Positions 1-11,279 of a stretch of 64,000 nt of DNA are shown piece by piece; within the stretch, counting starts at the first letter, position 1; every line of letters begins with the position of its first letter. The stretch is from Hygrophila difformis. Taxonomy: Eukaryota; Streptophyta; Magnoliopsida; Lamiales; Acanthaceae. The translations under genes were made by a program, and so were the position numbers. A model generated the notes under the pieces. The model was not told the origin of the DNA and made no database searches. It saw only the letters and a list, made by a program, of their open reading frames with translations. Location: the NCBI GenBank assembly GCA_030278955.1, contig JAOANR010000010.1:12507086-12571085 (forward strand), read 5' to 3'.

Positions 1-2490
1 GGCTGGTTTGGGAACACTGTATGAACTTTTGTTTGGATGATATATTATAAGTTCATTTCTCAAAAAAAAAAACATTGTCATATTTAACTTGTAAGGACCA
101 ATAAATGTAATAATGAAACTTAATGTTAGTAGAAAGTCAATTAAAATTAATGACATAATAAATTCATGGTTGAAATTATTTCATTATTTATTTATATTAA
201 AAATTTCTATTTTGTGAAATTGAGAATACAATCCCATAAATCTAACATTGAAGGGATTATTTGAGTATAGAATTAATTTTACTTTTTGGGATTATTGACT
301 AAAAATTAGCTAGTGGTTTTAGGCTAGAAACTTTTGCATGAAGTATAATTTTAGGTTAATAAGTGGATTTAATTGTAAATTGAATATTATTTATATAGAT
401 AAATAAATTCTTAATGTGGATTTATTATTCACCACAAACAAATAAAATATCGTATTTGTAAAAATTATAGTAATAGTTGAAGGGCTAAATTACATTAATT
501 ATTCTTTATTTAAGGGTAAATTTATTTAAGTCCATTGATCATCTCATCTTTTACGATTATTCTTTGCTCTTTCTATAATCATTTCATTGTTTATAGTCAA
601 CATTTCATTTTTGTTTATTCAATAGAAATCAATTTAATCAATGTAAATTAATGTAATCAATGTAATCAATATAATCAATGGAAATCATTACCCTATAATC
701 TTTGCTTTATTTATGGGATAATACTTAGTTTTCATTTTTTATTTGATATTGTATTTTCAAAATACGGATAAATTTATAAGGAAAGATTTAGTTGCAATAT
801 AATTAAAAATCATTTCATAGACAAATTATATTCAATATTTTATTTCCCTCCATCACCCCCATTGTAAAAATCCAGCATTTGCTTTTCCGATCACCGCAAA
901 TCTCATTTGCACAAATAAAATAATTAATACATACTACATACATATTTTATTACAATCATGTAGCTGAATATTTGCTTAGTTGCCAATATAAACAAATGAC
1001 ATTATATAGTATATAATGGGGAAGTGAAATGTCTCAGATATAGAAATAAAAATCTTTTTCATAAAAAAAGTATACGAATATCCTTATTAATTGTAATAGA
1101 AATGTATAAAAATCTTTCGATAATCAATGTAAATCAATTACCCCATCATCTTTGTTTTATTTATGGGGTAATTTGTAGTTTTCATTTTTTTTTATATTGT
1201 GTTTTGAAAATACGGATAAATTCATAAGGAAAGATTTAGTTGCCAATATAAATAAAAATCATTTGATAGACAAATTATATTCAATATCCTAAATATTTTA
1301 TTTCCCCCCATCATCCCCATTGTAAAAATTCTGCATCTGCTTTCCCCATCCCTGCAAATCTCATTTGCACAAATAAAATAATTAATACATATTACATACA
1401 TATTTTATTACCATCATGATTTCTCCATCATGATTTTATTACCATATAATTAATAATTCATATTTTATTTTTTTGGTTAAATTAGATTTAATCAGTGCTA
1501 TATTTTTGGCATATTAATTTTTTCATCATCATTTTCTATTATTAATTAATCCCAAAAATTGTGCACTCAAATTGAGCAGCAGAGATCTCTTTCCAAATTA
1601 TTCAAGGTGGCCAATATTGTAATAAATTATTTGCTATATACATAATAAAATAAATTTGTGATGAAAAACATAAATGTCAATAATATCTTCATAAAATATA
1701 TCGGATTCAATTAATTATTATCTATAACCTCTTTTAATTTGATATTAATAACATCTATGGTAACAGATTTTCAAGAAAGCTTATAATTAGTTATCTAATA
1801 TCATAAGATCTACCAATTAAAGTAAATTATCATTTTTAACTATCAAATTAGTAATAATGATTTCCAAATTACACCATTTAATTATAGGATCATTTCATTC
1901 TCTATTAGTGTACAGAAATTAAATATTTATGATTTTTGGATCTAATAAAGTAACATACATTTTTAAAATTAAAAAACACATATTTATAATGGTTTATTTT
2001 AAAAAATACATATTCTAATATTTATTTTTCATTTTTTTATTTAATATTTAATTTCCAATATATGGATATATTTAAATGGAAAGATTTAGTTGCCAATATA
2101 GATAAAATTCATTTAAAAACGTAGTATCTATATTAAATCATCACAATATTTTTCCAAAGTTAATATTATAATTAATAAACTTATTGCTATAATTAGCCAA
2201 TTGATATAATAAAAAATTTGTTAGAATTTAAATATAATATTTTAATATAAAGCAATGATAATTCAACATTGTCATATTTAACTTGAGAATAGAATTAATT
2301 TGATATTAATCAATCATTGAATGGAGTAATTGAGAATAGAATATGGATAAAAATGATATAGACAAATTCGAAACTATCTTATTGAATAAAATACAAAAGA
2401 TTCTGAGAAAATAATGCTATAACAAATAAACTCATCCAATTATTTACACTCGGTGGAACAAATCTTTCCACAAAAAGAACAACCAAACAA

Positions 2491-2920
2491 TTGATTTATT
2501 CTTTTATGATTATGAATATTCCTTAGCTCTTCATCCATTCAAAATGCTCTTCGTCATTTGAGTTTGTACTATCGTTGTTCCAATAACTGTCACCAAAACA
2601 ACAACAAAAGAAAATAAAAATATTAGCAAAAAATGGAGAAAGATGCATGAAATTGAATCATAAAAGCTATAAAATGGTGGAGAGATGTATTTGTCATAGA
2701 AGAAGATGCCACAACAAATGATTTAATCTTTATGATTATGAATATTCCTTAGCTCTTCATCCATTCAAAATGTTCTTCGTCACTTGAGTTTGTACTCTCG
2801 TTGTTCCAATAATTGTCACCAAAACAATAACAAAATAAAACAAATATATTAGCAAAAGAAGGAGAAAGAGACATGAAATTGAATAACAAAAGCTATAAAA
2901 TGGTGGGAGATGTATTTGTT
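2491..2920. repeat. tandem duplication, about 228-bp period
   Basis: Two adjacent copies start at about 2491 and 2719. Both contain 'ttatgattatgaatattcc', 'agctcttcatccattcaaa' and 'gagtttgtact', followed by 'aaaagctataaaatggtgg'. They differ by scattered substitutions and small indels, so the duplication is not recent. It lies just inside the Helitron-like end near 3236 and is probably part of that element. Confidence 0.7.
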
Positions 2921-3129
2921 AAATGGAACAAAAGCTATAATATTGAGAGAAATGTTAGATGAAGATGTAAGGATATGATTTTAAGGTGGGTTATAATACA
3001 CATATTTATAGGAGGAAGGGAATAAATGAGATGCAGGTTTAGTATAGAAAGATTATTGGAGCACGGTCCATGACAAATTTGTAATTATCATCGATGTGGA
3101 GCACGGTCCAGTGGCAGAACCGTAAATAA

Positions 3130-3236
3130 GTTAGTGTGTGAGAGATAGTGTAAAAAAATGGATTTTGTGAGGGGAAAAAGTTTGGGCGGGAAAGTGTGTG
3201 TGTGTTAGACTATTTTGTTTTATATTATTATATAGA
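3130..3236 (-). mobile_element. Helitron-like 5' terminus
   Basis: Read on the minus strand, the sequence after an A begins TCTATATAATAATATAAAAC and soon reaches CTTTCCCGCCC. Plant Helitrons start with TC after an A and often have such a TATA-rich start. A related start occurs on the plus strand at 22486 (TCTATATTATAATATAAAC, then TTTCCCGC). No matching 3' hairpin plus CTAG is seen between 1 and 3130, so the element is truncated or extends beyond the left edge. Confidence 0.45.
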
Positions 3237-3241
3237 TAGAG

Positions 3242-4124
3242 GAAAATACAGTACAACGTTGAAGAAAGTTTTGTCTGACTTATATATTCTCGGAGAAGCT
3301 AATTAAGGGATTAGTAACTAAAAATAGTTTCAATTTTTACAATACGATGATGATATAATGATTAAAGTTAAGGGTATAGACAATCCGGTTTATATAATGA
3401 CATAACAATTGCCAGCAGGTACATACAGCGCTAAAAATGATGTGTAGCCCTTTGTAAAGTGATGTATAAGCCCTATAAAGTGATGTATAGACAGTAGTTT
3501 ATTTTTTTATTAGTTTTTTGTTCATAACATCCATCCATCACTTTTTGATACTCACACATCATTTCATATATACATACCCATCACTTTTGAATGTGTCAGC
3601 ACCTACAGCCGCCAGCACCCAAACCATTTCCGGGTACATGTATTAGTGTTAATTAGTTGATAACCCTTAATTTAGTATAGGTATTAGTGTTAATTAGTTG
3701 ATAACCCTTAATTTTGTATGGAATGGGTAAACATACATGTGATAAAGATAAATGGTGCAACAACAAAGGATAATGTTTTGACCCTTGATTTAAAATTAAA
3801 AAGTAAGGGCGATGACACAGTTGACAAATTTAAGCTTTTAATTACAATTATTAATTAATTAATAGTATTTGAAGTTAGAAGTCTGACCATTTTTCGATTC
3901 GTAGCATATCACATTTGAGGTCAAAATTAATTTGTAGCAGTTAGACCATACATAGAGGTAATAATTTAATAAAATACTAATAAAGTCAAGGAAGAACGTA
4001 AAAATTTCATCACTGCGGACGTCACCCACCTCGTGCTAGCCCAGGTCGGTGACCTCGTTTTCTACTGGAATATTTTTTAAATTTTTTTTATTTAGGTTTA
4101 TATTCTTAGGACTGTCATTATTAC
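3242..4124. other. intergenic, no gene seen
   Basis: No credible reading frame is present. A short direct repeat 'attagtgttaattagttga' occurs twice near 3643-3710, and two CACTTTT-type repeats flank 3530-3590. Nothing else can be supported. Confidence 0.5.
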
Positions 4125-4663
4125 GGGTGTAAATGAGATTGATAGACTCGTGAATTATTCGAGCTCGGCTCGGCCAAAATTCGGTTCAAGCTCGACTCGA
4201 AATGGCTCGGTTCGAGCTCGAGTTCGGCTCGTAACACTCATGATCTCAAGCCGAGCAGACTACTATTCGGCTCGAAAGCTCGATAATAGGCTCGATTTAT
4301 TTTAATACATATATTTATTTATTAGTAAATATAGAAATTATATAAAATATTAAAAGTTTAAGTGTTATTATTGTTTATATATTTTAATTTTTAAATTATA
4401 GATATATTATTAATAAATATATTTTTAAAATTATTTAAATATGTAGATTAAATAAAATATAATTAAATATATGCAATATAATAAATATAATTCATTTTAT
4501 AAATTATGTGAGAATGAAAATGATATTGTTCGAGCTCGGCTCGAATTCGTCAAAGTTCGGTCAATGCTCGACTCGAAGTAGCTGGGTCAACGCTCGGCTT
4601 GAATTTTTATGAGCTCAAGCCGAGCTTACCACTATTCGGTCTCGGCTCCGCTCATTTACACCC
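4125..4663. mobile_element. non-autonomous DNA transposon, GGGTGTAAATGAG termini
   Basis: The ends are inverted: gggtgtaaatgag at 4125-4137 and ctcatttacaccc at 4651-4663. Both subterminal regions are packed with GAGCTCGGCTCG-type repeats in opposite orientation, and the middle is AT-rich and non-coding. Such subterminal repeats are typical of transposase-binding regions in non-autonomous DNA elements, possibly hAT. I could not find a convincing target-site duplication, so the superfamily is uncertain. Confidence 0.6.
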
Positions 4664-5026
4664 CTAGACTCTCTATACCCCAATTGCAAAGATGGAATGT
4701 CAAAATTAAGTAAAGGCTAAATTATTTGGAATTTACGAAAAGAAAAGTAAAACATCTGGAATTGAATGAATCTGAGTCTTGACCACCTCTAGGCGGTGTG
4801 GCACAAATGCATTTTTTTTTTGTTCTCGAGTTTTAACCATTGAATTTGAGCAACTTCACTATCAAATGCCTACTTTCATTTGAGGCCTTGTATGATAATA
4901 TCGTAGTATAATTAATTAGTTACAATACTCCATTAAAGATGTTATGATCCAAAAATTCTCATGTTCACTCATCCACACATTCAAATATTCATTCAAATGG
5001 GAATGTTCCAAATGGGAATGGGACTT

Positions 5027-5185
5027 GACCCAAGTGGTCATGTTTCCTGTCTTCCAATTATAAGTTGGGGGTTCGATTCCCACCCGACCCCCCTATCCTT
5101 CCCCTTTATCCCCCATTTATAATTTGTGTGGCTTGGGCTCCCACACACCTAGGTGTCAATGTTTATTAAAAAAATATATATATAT
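5027..5185 (+). mobile_element. tRNA-derived SINE
   Basis: An A-box-like segment (tgacccaagtgg) is followed about 35 bases later by a B box (ggttcgattcc, 5070-5080). After this come a pyrimidine-rich body and an A/T-rich tail, as in plant tRNA-derived SINEs. The body line 'ataatttgtgtggc' recurs in the other SINE copies of this window at 6463, 8124, 22087 and 31255. It is not a functional tRNA gene because no anticodon or acceptor stem can be folded. Confidence 0.7.
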
Positions 5186-5490
5186 TCATTTAAACCTCAT
5201 GTCCAAATAGACCTCTGAGTATATTTGATCAAAATGGGGTTGAGATTTATAACTAATTTATCTTTAAAGTAGTTTTTAAGTATTTTTTTATAAGAGTAGT
5301 TTAATTTAAATCCAGTTAAATATCGAACATATTCATCATTGGATAAATGTGAAATGTCGTGGGGGATAAATCGTTCCGCTTAGACAGTTGAGCCTCTTAT
5401 CTATATAATGGAGTTTGATTTTATGTGTAATGAGTTTTAGAAATTCTAAATTTTGAATGTAATTGTGCATTTACTTAGTTTACTATGTTC

Positions 5491-6170
5491 ACTCTACCTA
5501 TATAAGTCAACAAAATGTCCATGTAATTTAACAAATCGCCCCATAAGCGTACTTATATGTACTCTACCTCATAATTGTTAAGATCCCGATCCTGATCTTA
5601 GGATCTTACGATTTTACGATCACACATCCCTAAAACGATCTCAATCCTTGTAGGATCTTAAAATTAGTAAGACCCCGATCCTGATAGTAGAATGTTACGA
5701 TCTTATGGTCATATTCCCTCAAACGCTTCTACGATCTTACGATCATACCATCTTAAACGCATAAACGTTTTGTAGTATTTTATGATTTGGGATCAAAGTA
5801 AATTTTTTCCTTTAATTTTAAACATAATATGTATGTATGTGGAAATATTTTATGTTTGATTGTGATATTTTTGTACTGTATTGTATTAATTAACTTGCAA
5901 GATTCATAAACACACAAAATAATGCTTTTACTTGTTAGTATGCATAATTGAGTTTATCTATTATTACAATTTCATAAGATCTTAGGATCTCGATTCGATC
6001 CTAGGATTCCGATATTGCAAAGAGAAAAACGATCTCATATAGGATCCCGATTTTGCAAAGAGAAAAACGATCACATATAGGATCCCGATCTTAACAACCT
6101 TGCTCTACCTATATAATTCAACAAAATGTCTATATAATTTAACAGAACACCCCATAAGTGTGTATGTATG
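5491..6170. repeat. about 70-bp tandem repeat split by an hAT MITE
   Basis: A unit starting ctctacctatataagtcaac with 'aaaatgtccatgtaattta' and 'ccccataagcgt' begins at about 5491. A second unit begins at 5562 but is interrupted after eight bases and resumes at 6103. The interruption is the MITE at 5570-6102, so the array is older than the insertion. Confidence 0.7.
5570..6102. mobile_element. hAT-like MITE, GATC-rich, TSD CTCTACCT
   Basis: The element is bounded by cataattgttaagatcccga and, at the right, tcgggatc-type sequence ending ttaacaaccttg, which are imperfect inverted repeats. It is flanked on both sides by the 8-bp sequence CTCTACCT (5562-5569 and 6103-6110), the duplication size expected of hAT transposons. 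Subterminal regions carry many GATC-centred repeats (aggatcttacgatc). No transposase is encoded. Relatives lie at 22733-23500 and, as a fragment, at 27756. Confidence 0.75.
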
Positions 6171-6181
6171 AGTGAGTATAA

Positions 6182-7567
6182 TATCAAAATAGCCACTACA
6201 AGGGCCTATGTTTGATTTTAGGCTACTATAAATATCAATTATTAAAATAGGCCACAATAGGGATGCCATATTATAAAATTAGGCCAATTTAATTTTGAAC
6301 ATTATTTTTTAATCCAAAAACTTTCATTCTCTTCCACTTTCAACCCCCAAACTTTTACATTTTAACTTTATCATTAATAAATCAATCTAATATCCTAATT
6401 TATCATTATTGATTCAAAATGTGCATTGGACTGCGTGCGCAGTGGGTCCGTAAGAAATATTTTTTTTTGGAGGAGCCATTGAAGGCCTGGAAAGGGGTGG
6501 TGGGAGCCCATGCCACACAATTACAAAGGGGAATTAAAGGGAGGGATAGGGGGCCGGTGGGAATCGAACCTCCAACCTTCCGTTGGAAGTCAAGGGACTT
6601 AACCGCTTAGGCTAGGTCCTCATCCCAATAGTCCGTAAGAAATATTTGAGAATGGAGGAAGTATTTGACTATTTCCAGTATGTTTAAATTTTGATTATAT
6701 TTTTCTTATAATTATATCTTAATTTATATTAAGTTTTTTTAGTTACATAATTATTTATTTAATAAATTTTATTTATTATGATTAATACAATTGAGTTTGA
6801 TTTTTCAAATATATTTTTATTTATTTAAAAATAGTTATTTCAGTGAAAATATATTAATTTTAAAAAATATTATTTTTCTAATTATTTAAATTTATTAAAT
6901 CTTATATTTATTTGTGAAAATTAATTTTATTTAGTATTTTTGTCAATATTTTTATCTAAAAAATTCTTTTACTTTATTTAAATTTATATTATGTTATATA
7001 TATTTATTTAAATTTTTATTTTATTAAATAAAATTAATTTTAAATTATACATTATTTTAATCTGAGAAAACATAACATAATTTTTAAATTATAAAAATAA
7101 ATATAAAATTAATTAAATAAATAATATAAAGAAAATTAAAAATATAAAGTATAATGATATATAGAAAATAAGAAAAATGAAAGCTAAAAAAATTAATGCA
7201 ATATTTTAGTATTTTTCAATGAAATTCAAGTTTTTAGTATCCCTAAATAGAAAATAAAAAATTTAATATTTGAAAAATAAAAAATTAAAATTTTAAATAA
7301 ATTAAAATATAATTAGAAAGATAAAAATATAAAATGAAATAAATTAAAAATATGTTATTTGATTGATTTATCAATGAAAAATTTAAAATAAAAAGGTTGG
7401 GGTGAAAATGAAAGAAAATAAAAGTTTATGGGGATAAAAAAAAATATGTTCAAATGTCAATTGGCCTATTTTTACAACATCATACCCTTGTTGTGGCCTA
7501 TTTTAATTATTGGTACTTGTAGTGGCCTAAAATCAAATATAGGCCCTTGTAATGGCCTATTTTAATA
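6182..7567. mobile_element. AT-rich element with about 90-bp terminal inverted repeats
   Basis: The left end (tatcaaaatagccactacaa at 6182) and the reverse complement of the right end (tattaaaataggccattaca at 7567) match over roughly 90 bases, including 'gggcctat.tttgattttagg' and 'aaaataggccaca'. The interior is nearly pure A/T and has no gene. Long TIRs suggest a non-autonomous Mutator-like element, but no target duplication was confirmed. Its interior contains a Stowaway remnant and a SINE, and its right end abuts a complete Stowaway. Confidence 0.65.
6446..6647 (-). mobile_element. SINE with perfect 17-bp target-site duplication
   Basis: The body (6463-6630) on the minus strand has an A-box-like segment near gcctaagcggtt, a B box (ggttcgattcc, complement of 6553-6563) and a poly-A tail (the T run at 6463-6468). 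It is bracketed by the identical 17-mer gtccgtaagaaatattt at 6446-6462 and 6631-6647. Poly-A plus a duplication this long is the signature of LINE-type target-primed reverse transcription. The target was a Stowaway-like remnant ('gtgcattggactgcgtgc' to 'gaatggaggaagta'). Confidence 0.85.
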
Positions 7568-7826
7568 CTTCCTCCGTTTTTTTTTGTTAGCTACGTTTGA
7601 CAAATGAGTACTGTTCACTTATATACTTTGACTTAAAGTTTTATCATGGTTATACAAGCTAAAATATAGCCAAGTGTGATCTTGTTAGATTCGTCTCCTC
7701 TTGTAGATTTTAAATATCAAACTTTTAGAATTTTTACATGTACCGAATTTGAGTTATTAATAGTTTAAAATGTGCATTGGACTGCGTGCTGGGTGGGTCA
7801 GTAGCTATCTTTAAAAACGGAGGAAG
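7568..7826. mobile_element. Stowaway MITE (Tc1/mariner type)
   Basis: The termini are cttcctccgttttt and aaaaacggaggaag, flanked by TA on both sides (7566-7567 and 7827-7828). Length is 259 bp with no coding capacity. This matches the Stowaway class, whose usual end is CTCCCTCCG and whose target duplication is TA. Confidence 0.85.
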
Positions 7827-8109
7827 TACTTAGTATTAATCTCTTTATAAGTTACAACATGTATGTACATCTTCCGATCTTCGTTAAGATCAAAGGTGTT
7901 TCCTTGTTCAAATGGCTCAAATTTGAAACTCAATTAAATATTGTTATTTGTTAATTAGCTAGGTTTGAATGGAAAACTCACCCCATGGTTCCGATCAATC
8001 CAAGGCAGCACTCCTTTCAACCGGCCTCCAATAATATACTCCTAGTTGAATCTTAGAAACATTATTATCCAAACAACCCTTGTAGATGATTGATCACTTT
8101 GGTATTTTT

Positions 8110-8347
8110 TTGTTACTTAGTTTTTTTTTCTTTTTTTTTTTTTTGGAGGAGCCATTGAAGGCCTGGAAAGGGGTTGTGGGAGCCCATGCCACACAAATTA
8201 CAAAGGGAAATAAAAGGGATGGATAGAGGGGCGGTGGGAAATCGAACATCCAACCTTCCGTTGGAAGTCAATGGACTTAACCACTTGGGCTAAGTCCTCA
8301 TTACCCTATGTGATCGGTCAGGGAGTTAACCACTTGTTACTTAGTTT
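8110..8347 (-). mobile_element. SINE with 14-bp target-site duplication
   Basis: This is the same family as the copy at 6463: 'ggaggagccattgaaggcc', 'gggagcccatgccacac' and a B-box complement at about 8246-8258. It is flanked by ttgttacttagttt at 8110-8123 and 8334-8347. Between the head of the usual SINE body and the right duplication lie about 30 extra bases (near 8305-8333). This copy is therefore either 5'-extended or carried flanking sequence. Confidence 0.75.
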
Positions 8348-8705
8348 GAATGCTCCTCATGGGTCGGTAAATGATTCATCAATTTTGGTCTTTTCAGTTT
8401 TAATGCCCATCAGGTCGGCAAACATCATGTATGTCACCTGTCAACCCAACTCCAGTCAAATTCCAAGCACCCATCTGATGATGCCGTGTGATGTGTCAAA
8501 CAAATTATCTTAATGTTTTATTCATGGATTTGCCCCCATCAGCTAACCCTATGGCTGCTTAATTAATAAAGGTATATCTCAAGACTTGGTCTAAAAGTAC
8601 TCTAACACAATTAGCAATATAATTCATGTGGTGCCAATAAATGCTGACACGCTTTAGTGGCAGACAACCATCTTATGGACCATGGGCTCCTCCCCCTTTA
8701 AATTA

Positions 8706-8978
8706 CTCCCTCCGTCCCATATTTATCTTCTTATTTTCCGTTTTTGGACGTCCTACATTTATCTTCCTACCCCAAAAAGGGAATTTTTTTTTACTAAAAT
8801 GTCCCTACATGTCCATATATTTACAGAAAAATCAATCCTTAATTTTACTAACAATTGCACTACAAGACAAAAAGAGACAAATTTACCCCTCAAAAAGTAC
8901 ACATGAAAATAATAAAATACAACTTTCTTAAACTCCGTATCTACAGTGTCGAAGAAGATAAATATGGTACGGAGGGAG
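8706..8978. mobile_element. Stowaway MITE
   Basis: Ends are ctccctccgtcccatattta and its inverted partner taaatatggtacggagggag, flanked by TA at 8704-8705 and 8979-8980. Length is 273 bp. Several short overlapping open frames here are by-products of this non-coding element. Confidence 0.9.
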
Positions 8979-9137
8979 TATCATTTTTGACAATTGACAA
9001 CATGCAATATTTATTTTATACTCTCATAACGACCATGTATGTCTCAAGAAATACAATTATGAAAAACATTGGTGCAAGAATGGAATCTGATCTATACATG
9101 CAATATTCATAAACCCCTAACTGTCCAGTAAAGGTAA

Positions 9138-11157
9138 TCAGTTTAGAGCATTGGAAATTGAATAAATGAAATCCAAGAAACCTGTTCCCTTGAGGAGCCC
9201 TTTCCCAGTCAATAGCTCAAAATCCAACAGCAGTAAGAACCCAATTATGGCTGCCTTTCCGTTTATCAGTTCATTCTTCCCTGTGAATCCGAAACCCTCG
9301 AGATCTTCATCGACGATCATTCGTACCTGTGGACAATAATATTGCAAAATGCGTCTTAGCATTTTTATGTGTTCATTAGATGAGTAATTTGATCAGATTC
9401 TCTGTACTATGTCTATGTAATACCTCGTCAACATTGACATCTGTTGCTGTTACTCCGGGCTGGGCCTTCCCACTGAAAACAATCTCTGTAGATGCATCCG
9501 ATTGCACAGCTTTCCCTATGCTTATGTAGATATTCTCACTATCAACTTTTACCGGATACACAAATAGTGTTCTAAGTGGTGGAGTGAGCACTCTGAGTAC
9601 GGGATTTTTTGGATACCACTCCTTGATCTCTCCGGTTTTCAAGTCAAATGTGCTATCAGTTGTGGGACACACAATGCAGCCATCCTGCAAAGTGAATGAA
9701 GCTTGCTTTTGAAAATGTATCTAATGAAATAACTGTAAACTGAGAACCTTGAGATCATTTAAAATCAAGGGCAACTTTGCATATCAATGAAGATTACCTT
9801 CTTTCATCAACAAAGTAAAAAATGATACGGGATATTTATGAACATCAGAACAACCATATCGGAATAAGTACAAAAAGTTCTTTTTAACCATACATGGACC
9901 ATTTCAGCTCCACTCACATGTTGTTTGTAGAGCGTTCGAATCCTAATTTCAGTTAACACACACACACACGTCAATTTTAAAAAATGCACCAGCTACCCCC
10001 GCCCCCAAACCACCAACATGAATTGTGGAAACAACACAAAACAGAGACAAAGGAGATATTGTGGTCAAGTTGTTTAGAGAGGAGAATATTTTAACCATAT
10101 AGTATGTCAGTTCCAACCATATGAAATCACTAGTATGAAGTGCATTCCAATTTCTGCAATAGATACAAGAGCAATATGTCATTGGTAAATAAGTTATAAT
10201 GAGTGGACACATTGTTCACTATGAAATATGGGAAAAACCCCAAACTACATTTTATTATTATTAACCAAGGAATATTTCTCAAATAGTGGCAATGGTTCAA
10301 CGATTTCTGATACACAGTTATACACATAACCTCTACAATATAAACCACTGCTCTTTGTAGAACTTTTGAATTGTAGGTTATTTCTAGGCCCACGATCACT
10401 AGTTTCAGTCTATATCATTCCTCTATGTAGCAACAGAAAATACAAGTAGAATGAAAAATCATGTACAAGCCTATACTTTTACCTATCTCTACATCCACAC
10501 CTCTACATGCATCCCCCATCACTAGCAGAATAGAAGTATTCACACGAACACACTATTGGTACAGGTCTGTTGCAAAAAATTTACTATATTGTAAGCAAAA
10601 TCAATTAACTCCAAAACATACCTATCTATGCCAAATCTTGCTGCAGAATAGGATAAAATTTTATACCAACATTAGTCTGATTGTGAACAAAAATGGTTAC
10701 ATCACAAACATAAACACAAATTCATGAATAGACGTACCTGAGTGAGCTTAGCATTCAGCAACCCTTCGCTGTACGCGCCTTCAGCAGGGGATCTGTTCTC
10801 AATGGCGAAAACATCGTTTTTATACCACAACAGCAGAATGGTATCCCCATCCTGTATGATCACTCGCCTCTCTCCCTTGGGCAGCGCCGCCACCGGCACC
10901 ACCGGTACCCAATTCTTCCCATCTTCAGCTACTGCTGAGGATGGTGAAGAAGAAGAAGAAGGCGGTGATACATCGGTGGCCTGGCATTTAATAACCCTAG
11001 AACTTGTGCGGCATGTTGTCAGAGAAATATTGGGCGCTACGAGTGCCAGCGGCGAGAAGCAACGATTGTTGGCCAGAGGTTTATGCCGGCGAGCCAGAGA
11101 AGGCGCCGCCGGAAAAATGGCAGCGGCGGTGAGTTTCAGCGCTGATGCGACTGCCAT
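9138..11157 (-). CDS. PSB33: PSB33/LIL8-like chloroplast Rieske-fold thylakoid protein
   Basis: There are three coding exons: 11157-10738, 9684-9424 and 9326-9138. All junctions are GT/AG in phase 0, giving 289 residues, close to the roughly 290 of Arabidopsis At1g71500. The first ~60 residues are rich in Ala, Ser and Arg without acidic residues, as in a plastid transit peptide. Residues about 85-220 form a Rieske-like domain, but the usual Cys/His cluster ligands are missing: SPAEGAY stands where CxH is expected, and the second site reads CPTT. The C-terminus has one hydrophobic helix with an LHC-like motif (ELINGKAAIIGF). Family members are thylakoid proteins that support photosystem II and light-harvesting organisation. 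The identification is by recalled similarity; the exon model rests on splice signals and continuous frame. Confidence 0.88.
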
Positions 11158-11263
11158 GAGGAGGCGGAGGCGGTTACTGGTAATGGAAGCTGAAAACAGT
11201 TGAGCTTTCCGTCTTCAGGAAAATTGCAGGAATTCCATTGTCCACACAAAAAACCGGATAATG

Positions 11264-11271
11264 ACACGTGT
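11264..11271. promoter_or_regulatory. G-box upstream of PSB33
   Basis: The palindrome ACACGTGT lies about 107 bases upstream of the PSB33 start codon at 11157. CACGTG G-boxes bind bZIP and bHLH factors and are common in light-regulated nuclear genes for plastid proteins. Position and target gene fit, but function is inferred from the motif alone. Confidence 0.45.
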
Positions 11272-11279
11272 AACCACAT

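Larger units (their letters stand above)
1..3240. other. AT-rich intergenic DNA with degenerate duplications
   Basis: No gene is visible. The stretch is very AT-rich. It holds a diverged direct repeat (about 670-960 and 1118-1418, with a weaker third trace near 2035-2110) sharing 'aaatacggataaatt' and 'ggaaagatttagttgc'. A closer tandem pair lies at about 2491-2920, and the right end looks like a Helitron terminus. The only open frame of note, at about 1024-1227, is low-complexity and lies inside the second repeat copy, so I do not call it coding. Confidence 0.6.

Noticed and set aside
5027..8347. tRNA genes suggested by B-box sequences
   Set aside because: No cloverleaf with acceptor stem and anticodon loop could be drawn. 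Poly-A tails and target duplications identify SINEs.
9949..10399. Minus-strand frames between PSB33 exons 1 and 2
   Set aside because: They lie in the 1.05-kb intron; the splice signals at 10737 and 9685 give a continuous PSB33 frame without them.
10742..11203. 153-codon plus-strand frame
   Set aside because: It is the antisense of PSB33 exon 1.
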